A stretch of 64,000 nt of DNA from NCBI RefSeq assembly GCF_041624475.1, contig NZ_JBFJUX010000001.1, positions 124,001-188,000 of the forward strand, written 5' to 3'. Of this stretch, positions 1-10,293 are shown in pieces (position 1 is the stretch's first letter; each line of letters starts with the position of its first letter). The position numbers and the translations under genes are program-made. The stretch comes from Litorivivens sp041624475 (GTDB taxonomy: Bacteria > Pseudomonadota > Gammaproteobacteria > Pseudomonadales > Spongiibacteraceae). The notes under the pieces were generated by a model. It had not been told where the DNA came from and made no database searches. It saw nothing but the letters and a program-made list of their open reading frames with translations.

Positions 1-466
1 TGGCATCAAGCCCGAACAGCAGCAAGCCCAAGCCCAGCAACAGATGCCCCAGACTTTCCCAGCGCAGACGCCCTTCCAGCCAGACTTTTAGAAGCGCACC
101 GATACCCATCAGCGGCAGTGCCAGACTAACGAGATCCAGCTTGAAACCCAGCCAGGTCACCAGCCAACCGGTCATGGTGGTGCCGAGATTTGCTCCCAGA
201 ATGACGCCCAGCGCATTGCGCATGGGCATCACGCCAGCGGCCACAAAAGCAAGTACTAACAAACCCAGCAAAGAGCTGCTTTGCAGCAAGGCAGTCAGCA
301 AAACGCCGAGCGGTATCGCCAGCCACAAACTCGCCGTTGCACTGCGCAGGGACTGAATGACCGCCCGATTCAGAAGCGACTTTAACGACTTTTCTAGGAA
401 GAACATGCCCAGCATGAACAGGCCGAGCCCGGACACCAGCAAGCCCCAATCAATAGAAAAACTCAT
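1..466 (-). CDS. Na/Pi cotransporter family protein, N-terminal part (cut by window edge)
   Basis: The first 155 residues of an integral membrane protein are visible; the rest lies beyond base 1. It starts with a short hydrophobic helix (MSFSIDWGLLVSGLGLFMLG), then has the two hallmarks of the Na+/Pi cotransporter (PF02690, NptA/YjbB-like) family: a QSSS motif near residue 63 and a GANLGTT motif near residue 92, each next to a membrane segment. Members of the family take up phosphate with sodium, or in YjbB export it. The start codon overlaps the stop of the upstream polyphosphate kinase gene (ATGA), so the two are translationally coupled and probably share a phosphate/polyphosphate role. The family is clear; the direction of transport is not. 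Confidence 0.85.
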   Translation of the reverse strand, partial: MSFSIDWGLLVSGLGLFMLGMFFLEKSLKSLLNRAVIQSLRSATASLWLAIPLGVLLTALLQSSSLLGLLVLAFVAAGVMPMRNALGVILGANLGTTMTGWLVTWLGFKLDLVSLALPLMGIGALLKVWLEGRLRWESLGHLLLGLGLLLFGLDA

Positions 467-1287
467 CGTCGCTCCAGCTCATCCAGATAGCACTTCAAAA
501 CCGCCGGGGCCGCCGACGGAAAGGGGCCGGTCTCTGCTTCCATGACGTCCAGCACAAGCTTGCACACGGCGCGACGACAGAGTGCTTTGTCGTCTGCAGG
601 CAAAATGTGCCAGGAGACTTCATCGGTATGGGTGTTGCTAATCGCCTCGGTGGCATAGTCCAGATAGCGGGCCCTGTGGCGCCAGCTGTCAATGTCGGCG
701 GGGTGGAATTTCCACTGCTTCTCCGGGTCTGTCAGCCGCTTCTTTAACCTTTTCACCTGCTCCTGACGCCCTACATGCAACCAGAGCTTGAGTACCCGGG
801 TGCCGCTGCGCGCCAGGTGTGCTTCAAAATCACGTATCGACTGATAGCGCGCGGCCCAATCACAACTAATGTTCGGATTGTCGTCAGCCAGCACCCGCTC
901 TGCCAGAACCGCCTCGTAGTAACTGCGGTTCATCAGGGTCACCTGCCCCAGAGCCGGTAAATGCGGCTGTGCCCGCCACAGAAAGTCGTGGGCCCGCTCC
1001 CGCGACGAAGGTACGCCGAAACCAATGGCGCGAAACCCCATAGGGTCCATGCCCCCGCCTGCTGCCCGGATGCAGCCGTCCTTGCCGCTGGTATCGAGAC
1101 CCTGAAAGATCACAAGCAGTGCCGCCTCTCCGCTCGCCCAGAACCGGCGCTGAACGCGCTTGAGCTGCTGCTGCAGGTCCTCTAACTCCGCAAGGACAGC
1201 GCGCTCAGGGAAGCTGCTGGCATAAGACTCCAGCCCCCGCGCCGACGCACTATCAAATTGCCAACGTGATTTACCGTCGCCCTGCAT
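463..1287 (-). CDS. PPK2-family polyphosphate kinase / polyphosphate:nucleotide phosphotransferase
   Basis: PPK2 enzymes move phosphate between polyphosphate and nucleotides in the cytoplasm. Visible features are the Walker A-like loop GLDTSGKDG, the DFLWR segment, the NRSYYE motif in place of the family's NRSHYE, and a C-terminal DPEKQWKFHPADI and PADDK segment typical of the family. Length is about 274 residues, close to the usual 250-300. I chose the ATG at 1287 because an AGGCAGGG stretch precedes it; an in-frame GTG at 1329 without a good ribosome site would add 14 residues. It overlaps the downstream Na/Pi cotransporter gene by 4 bp. Subclass (ADP-, AMP- or GDP-directed) cannot be assigned by eye. 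Confidence 0.88.
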   Translation of the reverse strand: MQGDGKSRWQFDSASARGLESYASSFPERAVLAELEDLQQQLKRVQRRFWASGEAALLVIFQGLDTSGKDGCIRAAGGGMDPMGFRAIGFGVPSSRERAHDFLWRAQPHLPALGQVTLMNRSYYEAVLAERVLADDNPNISCDWAARYQSIRDFEAHLARSGTRVLKLWLHVGRQEQVKRLKKRLTDPEKQWKFHPADIDSWRHRARYLDYATEAISNTHTDEVSWHILPADDKALCRRAVCKLVLDVMEAETGPFPSAAPAVLKCYLDELERR

Positions 1288-1558
1288 ATCACCCTGCCTA
1301 CTTATCAGAAGGTGTTCAGGAGAGAACACTAAAGAAAGTATAGGACAGGCACGGCACCTGCCACCCGCGACCGTAATAAAGGGTCATCGGCGAGCCCGCT
1401 TTTCGCGTAAACACCGAAATAAGGTTGTCGTCGTTTAGTGCGATTCAGTTTTGGTCCATGCCGCGAATGTTGAACTAGACTCGTATTACGCAGAAAGGTA
1501 GCGAGTGCTGGTTGATGCTGCGCCGGCAACCACAAACCCCCGTGTTGGAGAAAATAAA

Positions 1559-3736
<2,178 letters not shown>

Positions 3737-4001
3737 TCACTCAGCGCAGCCAACGTGAGGGGCGGGGGCGGTTTCGCGGCCGGAAACTTATGCCGCGAAC
3801 AGCCCTGCCAAGATGGGTAAAATTACCACCTTTTGCCCCCTCTTCTTGTCCTTACCCTCATCTTCTTGTGCCCTGCGCTTTTCAGGCAATAGCGCCTGAT
3901 TGGGTAGCCTTCAACGCTAAGGCGCTGCACAAGCAAACTCCAGTGCACTTGCTACACTGGTAATTCATAACGCCAGATCCAGCTTTCAGGGGGATAGTTT
4001 A

Positions 4002-4529
4002 ATGACCACCTTAACGCTCAATGGAGAAAAGGTTTCTACTGACGCGCCACCCGATACACCCCTCCTATGGGTGATTCGCGATGAATTCAATCTCAAAGGC
4101 ACCAAGTTTGGCTGCGGTATTGCCATGTGTGGCGCCTGTACAGTGCATCTTAACGGCAGCCCTATACGCTCCTGCTCCATGCCGCTGAGCGCGGCCGAAG
4201 GCGGTGACGTGCGCACCATTGAAGGACTGGAAAACAGCCATCCCCTGCAGCAGGCCTGGGTAGAGCAACAGGTGCCCCAGTGTGGCTACTGCCAGTCAGG
4301 CCAGATCATGCAGGCAGCGGCGCTACTGGCAAACAAGGCGAGCCCCTCGGACGACGACATTGTGCAGCAGATGTCCGGCAACCTGTGCCGCTGCATGGCC
4401 TATGTCCGCATCAAATCCGCCATCAAGCAGGCCGCCGCACAGACTGACGGCACGGTGCAGGTTTACGATCCGAACCGCGCTGCAGTAGTCGGCGTGACCG
4501 GGCAAATAACCGAGCAGGAGGTGGGCTGA
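4002..4529 (+). CDS. iorA: IorA-type [2Fe-2S] subunit of a molybdenum hydroxylase
   Basis: Small iron-sulfur subunit of the xanthine oxidase family, isoquinoline 1-oxidoreductase/aldehyde dehydrogenase type. Residues 38, 43, 46 and 58 are the plant-ferredoxin-type cysteines (CGIAMCGACT, then C58). Cys94, Cys97, Cys129 and Cys131 (CGYCQSG and CRCMAY) form the second cluster. Length is 175 residues, slightly longer than the usual 150-160 because of a C-terminal tail. A strong ribosome site (AGGGGG) lies 8 bases before the ATG. One base separates it from the large subunit gene, so they form an operon. No FAD subunit gene is present, as expected for the two-subunit Ior class. The substrate is unknown. 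Confidence 0.92.
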   Translation: MTTLTLNGEKVSTDAPPDTPLLWVIRDEFNLKGTKFGCGIAMCGACTVHLNGSPIRSCSMPLSAAEGGDVRTIEGLENSHPLQQAWVEQQVPQCGYCQSGQIMQAAALLANKASPSDDDIVQQMSGNLCRCMAYVRIKSAIKQAAAQTDGTVQVYDPNRAAVVGVTGQITEQEVG

Positions 4530-4530
4530 G

Positions 4531-6816
4531 ATGACACGCGTCAATAAAACCGAACGCATTGAACACAGCCGCCGCCAGTTTCTGGTTGGCTCCGTGAGTG
4601 CCGGGCTGGTGATGGCCTTTGCTCCGGCCTTTACCCGCTACGGCTCGCTGCTGGCCTCTGAAAAGATTGAACAGAAACTGTTCAGCCCGACGATCTGGTT
4701 TCAGATAGACACGCAGGGCGACATACTGGTGAATGTTATCCGCGCGGAAATGGGCCAGCATGTGGGCACTGCGCTGGCGCGCATTGTCGCCGACGAACTG
4801 GGCGCTGACTGGAATCGTGTTCACTTTAAACACGTGGATACGGACCCCAAATGGGGCTATATGGTGACCGGCGGTTCCTGGTCGGTGTTCCAGTCTTACC
4901 TGCCGATGTCGCAGGCGGGCGCGGCGGGCCGCGAGGCTATTATCGAGGCCGGTGCAGCGCTGTTGGGCGTTAAACCCGAGCGCTGTAAAACCCGCGAAAG
5001 CCAGGTAGTTTGCGGCAATAAACGCATCGATTTTGCCGAGGTGGTCAAACGCGGCAAGATTGATAAAACCTATTCCGCCGAAGCGCTGGCGAAGTTCAAA
5101 CCGAAAAAACCGGCGCAACGCGACCTGATTGCCAAGCCCGGCAAGGCGCTGGACATTCCCCCGAAAACCAACGGCGAGGCCCGTTACGGCATTGACGTGG
5201 AGCTGGAGGGAATGGTCTACGCCAGACCGCTGGTGCCGCCCACCCGCTATGGCTCTGTGGTGAAAAGCGTTGACGACAGCCGCGCGAAAAAGGTTAAGGG
5301 TTATCTGGGCTATGAAGTGCTGAAAGACCCCAGCGAGGTTCTGCAGGGCTGGGTAACGGTGCTGGCCGATACCTACTATGGCGCTATCAAGGCAGCCGAC
5401 CAGCTCAAAGTGCAGTATCAAAAAGGCGATACCGCCAATGTGAGCGAAGACGATCTGATAGCCGAAGGCGAAAAGCTGGTGGCCGATAAATCTGCCGGTG
5501 CGCTGTTTGTTGAACACGGCGATATCGACGCGGCTGCGCAGCAGGCGGCTTCATCATTGGAAGGCCGTTACCGCACAGCCTCTGCCCTGCACTTTGCGCT
5601 GGAGCCGGTTAATGCCACGGTGGAATTCAAAGACGGCATTTGCCATGTGTATACCGGTAACCAGTGGCAGTCGCTGTTTTTGCCCGTGGTGGCAAAGTCG
5701 GTTGGCCTGAGTGAAGACAAGGTCATTATTCACCAGCATTACCTGGGCGGTGGTTTCGGGCGGCGTCTGGCGGGCGACTATATGTTGCCGGCGGCGCTGA
5801 CCGCAAAGGCGGTTAACAAGCCGGTAAAACTGGTCTTTACCCGCGAAGACGATTCCCGTTTCGATTGTATTCGTTCGCCGTCGGTGCAGCACTTCTGGGC
5901 CTACTGGGACAGCAAACAAAAGCTGCAGGGCATTGAACATGCCGCGGCGGCCGGCTGGCCCACCAAGACCATGGCCCCCGCCTTTCTGATTGACGGTGTC
6001 GACGGCAAGGGCAAGATCGATACCTTCTCCATCAGCGGCGCAGACCACTGGTACACCCTGCCCAATCATCGGGTGCGCGCCATCAACAACCCTCTGGCTC
6101 AGAAAACCTTTGTACCCGGTTGGTTGCGTGCGGTTGGCCCCGGCTGGATAGGCTGGGGCGTGGAATCCTTTATGGATGAAGTGGCGCACAAGCAGAATGC
6201 CGATCCGGTCGCTTTTCGTCTGAGCCTGTTGGATGCCAAGGGGAAAAACGCGGGCAAAGCACCGGAGGCGGTGGGCGGCGCCAAGCGTCTGGCTCATGTT
6301 CTAAAGGAAGTGAAAAAACAATCCGGCTGGGGCCGCAAGCTGCCCGACAACGAAGGCTTGGGCGTTGCTGTTGCCGGAGGGCAGGAGCGCACCATGCCAA
6401 CCTGGAGCGCCTGCGTTGCCCATGTGAAGGTCAACCGGGATAACGGTCAGGTGACGGTTAAAAAGCTCACCACCGTTATGGATTGCGGCACGGTAGTGCA
6501 CCCGGACGGCGCGCTGGCGCAAACCGAAGGTGCCATGCTCTGGGGCTTGAGCCTGGCGCTGCATGAAGGCACCAGGATCAAGAACGGGCAAGTGGCGGAC
6601 AACAACCTGAATACCTACAGCCCGCTGCGAATGAAAGATGTCCCGGAGCTGGATATCAGTTTTGTTGAGAACACTGAGTTTCCTGTAGGACTCGGTGAGC
6701 CCGGACTGATAGCGGTAGCGCCGGCCATTGGCAATGCCATTTTCAACGCGGTGGGCGCCAGGGTAAGGGACCTGCCGATTACAGCGGACGCCGTCAAAGC
6801 CGCCATGAAAAGCTAG
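4531..6816 (+). CDS. iorB: IorB-type molybdopterin-binding large subunit of a molybdenum hydroxylase
   Basis: Catalytic partner of the preceding ferredoxin-like subunit. The 761-residue protein begins with a twin-arginine leader (SRRQFL at residues 13-18, followed by a hydrophobic stretch), so the complex is probably Tat-exported to the periplasm. Molybdopterin-binding signatures include YLGGGFGRR and GSWSVFQSY. The catalytic glutamate is expected in GEPG near residue 723. A ribosome site (AGGAGG) overlaps the end of iorA. Family members oxidise N-heterocycles or aldehydes using water. No XdhC/CoxF-type cofactor-insertion gene is seen nearby, so that must be encoded elsewhere. The neighbouring LLM oxidoreductase and TonB receptor are on separate transcripts. 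Confidence 0.93.
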   Translation: MTRVNKTERIEHSRRQFLVGSVSAGLVMAFAPAFTRYGSLLASEKIEQKLFSPTIWFQIDTQGDILVNVIRAEMGQHVGTALARIVADELGADWNRVHFKHVDTDPKWGYMVTGGSWSVFQSYLPMSQAGAAGREAIIEAGAALLGVKPERCKTRESQVVCGNKRIDFAEVVKRGKIDKTYSAEALAKFKPKKPAQRDLIAKPGKALDIPPKTNGEARYGIDVELEGMVYARPLVPPTRYGSVVKSVDDSRAKKVKGYLGYEVLKDPSEVLQGWVTVLADTYYGAIKAADQLKVQYQKGDTANVSEDDLIAEGEKLVADKSAGALFVEHGDIDAAAQQAASSLEGRYRTASALHFALEPVNATVEFKDGICHVYTGNQWQSLFLPVVAKSVGLSEDKVIIHQHYLGGGFGRRLAGDYMLPAALTAKAVNKPVKLVFTREDDSRFDCIRSPSVQHFWAYWDSKQKLQGIEHAAAAGWPTKTMAPAFLIDGVDGKGKIDTFSISGADHWYTLPNHRVRAINNPLAQKTFVPGWLRAVGPGWIGWGVESFMDEVAHKQNADPVAFRLSLLDAKGKNAGKAPEAVGGAKRLAHVLKEVKKQSGWGRKLPDNEGLGVAVAGGQERTMPTWSACVAHVKVNRDNGQVTVKKLTTVMDCGTVVHPDGALAQTEGAMLWGLSLALHEGTRIKNGQVADNNLNTYSPLRMKDVPELDISFVENTEFPVGLGEPGLIAVAPAIGNAIFNAVGARVRDLPITADAVKAAMKS

Positions 6817-6873
6817 CGGGGGGTTAAAAATTTATAACGGCTTGGGGGGGCTAAATGCCCCCTACCCTATTCC

Positions 6874-7851
6874 TTACCCCACTTCGGGTAAGACTTTCTT
6901 GCAATACAATTCCAGCGAACGCCAGCCCCGCTCCAGCGGCATACCACCCACCAGCGGATGCAGCACCGCGTTTTTGTGCTTGTCGGCTTTCATTCGTTCA
7001 ATGCACTCTTCCGGCGTCACAATTTCATAGCGGCCGCTGGCGCGAATTTCTTCGACACTCGCACTGGGCATTTCCATGGGCCGGGCCAGACCGGCGCGCT
7101 TCCAACTGTTGTATTCCTGCACTTCATTCAGAAAATGATGACCGATTTCCGCCCAGGCAGTATCGGGATTTTCGTCGATAAACCACAGTGAAAAATCCTG
7201 CGGCGGCGCTACCATAAAACCCTTTTTGTCGTGGGCTTTAAGCTGTTCGTAGTAATAGGCTTCCAGCTCCGCGTCGTACATGGGCGGCGAGAACGGCAAA
7301 CCAAAACGCGCGGCGCGGCGAGCCGCGACCTTGCTCATGCCGCCGACCAGAAACATCGGGTGAGGCCGGGTGTAGGGTTTGGGGGTGACGGTAATCATTT
7401 CGCCCCGGTATTCGAAAGGCTCATCGCCCCAAGCCTTGAGCAAAGTGTCGAGTACGTGGTCCATCCACTTGCCGCGCTCGGCAAAGGGTTTGTCGAGGGC
7501 GTGAAATTCAATTTCCCGGTATCCCAGCCCGGCAATAAAACTGAGACGCCCCCGACTTATCAGGTCAATCACCGCAAGGTCTTCCGCCAACCGCACCGGA
7601 TCGTAGAGAGAGACCAGCAGCGCCATGATACCGATGCCCGCTTTCTCGGTGCGTGCGGCGATGGCCGAAGCCATAGTCAGGGGCGAGGGCAGCCAACCAT
7701 TCTGGGCGCAGTGATGTTCTTCGACATTGATGTAGTCGAAACCGTGTTTATCCGCATAGTCGGCCATGTCGATGGCGGCCTGGTAGCGCGCAGAGCGGGC
7801 CGACGGATCACTCTCGGCACCGGTCATATTCAGTCGTAACGAACTCGGCAT
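6874..7851 (-). CDS. LLM-class (luciferase-like) flavin-dependent oxidoreductase
   Basis: The 325-residue protein has the bacterial luciferase-like monooxygenase fold. Visible signatures are the N-terminal strand plus NVEEHH segment near residue 43, the SLYDPVRLAEDLAVIDLISRG core around residues 80-100, and VGGMSKVAARRAARFG near residue 170. Such enzymes use FMNH2 or F420 to oxidise a wide range of substrates, often by inserting oxygen. A GAGG ribosome site precedes the ATG. It is convergent with iorB and divergent from the TonB receptor gene, with which it shares a 139-bp upstream region. The substrate is not predictable. The family call is confident. Confidence 0.9.
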   Translation of the reverse strand: MPSSLRLNMTGAESDPSARSARYQAAIDMADYADKHGFDYINVEEHHCAQNGWLPSPLTMASAIAARTEKAGIGIMALLVSLYDPVRLAEDLAVIDLISRGRLSFIAGLGYREIEFHALDKPFAERGKWMDHVLDTLLKAWGDEPFEYRGEMITVTPKPYTRPHPMFLVGGMSKVAARRAARFGLPFSPPMYDAELEAYYYEQLKAHDKKGFMVAPPQDFSLWFIDENPDTAWAEIGHHFLNEVQEYNSWKRAGLARPMEMPSASVEEIRASGRYEIVTPEECIERMKADKHKNAVLHPLVGGMPLERGWRSLELYCKKVLPEVG

Positions 7852-7990
7852 AAGGTCCTCGTTTTTTGAGCTGTTTTCTTCACTCTACCGACTAAATACA
7901 GGCTGTGCGTGGACAATCTGTAAGAAACCGGGTAAAAAATAAACAAAAATGCGCTACACCACGAAAATAATAACAACCGATGGAGCCGTC

Positions 7991-10267
7991 ATGCCAAATC
8001 GTGCCTATCGCTGGCCGCAGGTGCTTATGCTCACCGCCGCCGGTATCGCCACCACCGTCAACGCCAAACCTGTACTGGAGGAGGTGGTTGTCACCGCCCA
8101 GAAGCGGGCCGAATCTCTCAGTGATGTACCCGTCTCTGTCTCTGCCGTAAGTGGTGAGAAGCTGAACAAAGCGGGTATCAGCAATATGGCTGACCTGTCT
8201 GAGTACACACCCAATTTCAAACTGGTGCCGGGCGGTTTGATTCCCAACGTCTACATGCGCGGCGTGGGTTCCGGCTCCAACCAGGGCTTTGAACTGTCGG
8301 TGGGCATTTTCGCCGACGGTATTCACCTGGGTCGCCCCCACCAGACCCGCGCGGCCTTTATGGATATCGAGCGGGTGGAAGTACTGCGCGGACCGCAGTC
8401 TATTCTATTCGGGAAAAACGCCATTGCCGGTGCCCTGAACATTGTCTCCGGCCGCCCCGGCGACGAGTTCGAAGGTATGGTTAGCGGCCTGGTAGGTTTT
8501 CCCCGTGGACGGGACAACGACCGCGAAGAGTACTCCGCGATGGTGTCGGTGCCGGTCACCGACACCTTTGGTTTTCGTCTGGCGGGCCGTAAACGCAGTG
8601 AAGACGGCTATATGTACAACGAGAACCTGAAACGAGTTGAGCCGGGCGTCGACGAAAAGGCCGCTCGCCTGACCCTTGGCTGGTATCCGTTGGACTGGAC
8701 CGAGGCCTACCTGAAGCTAGAGCACTCAAACCGCGAGCAGCGCGGCCGCACCTTTGAGTTTACCCACGCCAGTGCGCTGACCGGCTGCAGTGGTGAAGAT
8801 GTAGAGCTTAACCGCGTCAAGAATACCGACGCGGAAGAGTTTGCCGAGATCGACACCTACAACTACACACTCAATGTCGACATGAATTTTGAACCCGGCA
8901 CCCTCACCATGACCAGCGGCTGGTCGGGCTTTGAATCCGAGGATCTGTTCGACGCCGATTCCAGCAGCTTTGACACTGTGCCCCTGCTCGGCCTCGAAGA
9001 GTACGACCAGTTCAGCCAGGAATTTCGCTTTGCCTCGACTACCGGTGGCTTTGTCGATTACATCGCCGGTGCCTTTTACCAAACCAGTGAGCTGCAGTTC
9101 GACGAATCTTCCCCGCTCAATGTGCGCAATGGCGCTCTGCAGGACTTTGGAGCCTGTGCGATCAACACCGTTGAAAATGTAAAAGCCGATCTGGCCCGCG
9201 ATTTCAGTATCGACAGCGACGCCTGGTCTGCCTTTGTGCAGGTAACGTTTAACTGGACATCCAACCTGCGCACCACCCTGGGCGTTCGCCATGTGGTCGA
9301 AGAAAAAACCGGCTTCCGGGATTTCGACGTCTACGAGCCGGGGACAAAAAATGACGTCAACCCGGTTACGGCCACCGTGCTTAATGCTCTGCTGATCAAC
9401 AAGCACACCCTGAGCGGCGAGCGCGACGTTGCAGTCACCCTGCCTTCAGTGAATGTGCAGTGGGACGTTACCGACGACATCATGACCTATATCGGCTTCA
9501 CCCGCGGCGCAAAATCCGGCAGCTACGATGCACGCAACAACAACGATGGCACCGGCCCCAACGGCGGGGCAACCAACTTCGAGTTTGAAGACGAACTGGC
9601 CGACGCCTGGGAGCTGGGCGCCAAGATGCGCCTGGCCGATGGTGCAGCCGAGCTCAACATTGCAGTCTACCGGGTTGAATACGAAGACATGCAAGTGAGT
9701 GTATTCGACGGCGTGGCCGGCTTCACCGTAACCAATGCGGGCAGCGCGTTAACTCAGGGTATTGAACTCGACGGACGCTGGCTGCTGACGGAAAACTTTA
9801 TGCTCAGTGGGTCGATGGCCTATCTGGATTTTGAATGGCTGGATTACGTCGACGGCCCCTGTTACGGCGGTGCGCCCAATGAAGACCCCGACACCGGCAC
9901 CTGTGATTTAACAGGCCGGGAAAACCAGCATACCCCGGAGTGGACCGGCACCGTGTCGGGCACCTACACGCAACCGCTGTTCAACAGCCTGATGCTGGAG
10001 CTGGGTGTAGATTTGAGCTACAAGGGCGAGCATTTCACCTCGGGTGATCTGGACCCGCGCGGCATTCAGGAATCTGTAGAAAAGATCAACGCCCGCATTG
10101 CACTGAGCGACGTTGACGAAACCTGGAGCCTGGCAGTGGTAGGCCGCAACCTGACAGATGAAACCACCATCGGTATCGGCTCGCCTTCGGCGCTGGACGC
10201 CGGTGGCTATCGCGCCACCATCGAACCGACCAAGGTGGTTTATGTTGAGGGGCGCTACCGCTTCTAG
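7991..10267 (+). CDS. TonB-dependent outer membrane receptor
   Basis: Outer-membrane transporter energised by TonB. After a 25-residue signal peptide ending in VNA comes a TonB-box-like LEEVVVTAQKR, then a plug domain (SDVPVSVSAVSGEKL; IERVEVLRGPQSILFGKNAIAGALNI) and a C-terminal beta barrel ending in the terminal phenylalanine of YRF. At 758 residues it is typical of the group seen in oligotrophic marine proteobacteria. The chosen ATG has a GGAG site; an earlier in-frame ATG at 7949 would put extra residues before the signal peptide. The gene stands alone and no iron-uptake partners are near. Divergence from the flavin oxidoreductase hints that the substrate may be an organic compound rather than a siderophore, but that is inference. 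Confidence 0.93.
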   Translation: MPNRAYRWPQVLMLTAAGIATTVNAKPVLEEVVVTAQKRAESLSDVPVSVSAVSGEKLNKAGISNMADLSEYTPNFKLVPGGLIPNVYMRGVGSGSNQGFELSVGIFADGIHLGRPHQTRAAFMDIERVEVLRGPQSILFGKNAIAGALNIVSGRPGDEFEGMVSGLVGFPRGRDNDREEYSAMVSVPVTDTFGFRLAGRKRSEDGYMYNENLKRVEPGVDEKAARLTLGWYPLDWTEAYLKLEHSNREQRGRTFEFTHASALTGCSGEDVELNRVKNTDAEEFAEIDTYNYTLNVDMNFEPGTLTMTSGWSGFESEDLFDADSSSFDTVPLLGLEEYDQFSQEFRFASTTGGFVDYIAGAFYQTSELQFDESSPLNVRNGALQDFGACAINTVENVKADLARDFSIDSDAWSAFVQVTFNWTSNLRTTLGVRHVVEEKTGFRDFDVYEPGTKNDVNPVTATVLNALLINKHTLSGERDVAVTLPSVNVQWDVTDDIMTYIGFTRGAKSGSYDARNNNDGTGPNGGATNFEFEDELADAWELGAKMRLADGAAELNIAVYRVEYEDMQVSVFDGVAGFTVTNAGSALTQGIELDGRWLLTENFMLSGSMAYLDFEWLDYVDGPCYGGAPNEDPDTGTCDLTGRENQHTPEWTGTVSGTYTQPLFNSLMLELGVDLSYKGEHFTSGDLDPRGIQESVEKINARIALSDVDETWSLAVVGRNLTDETTIGIGSPSALDAGGYRATIEPTKVVYVEGRYRF

Positions 10268-10293
10268 TCACCGCTTTTTTCGGGAAAGCGACA

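Noticed and set aside
3737..4001. Possible terminator after katG
   Set aside because: The only stem (TCAGGC / GCCTGA near 3891-3908) is 6 bp with a 6-base loop and no T-tract, so I did not list it.
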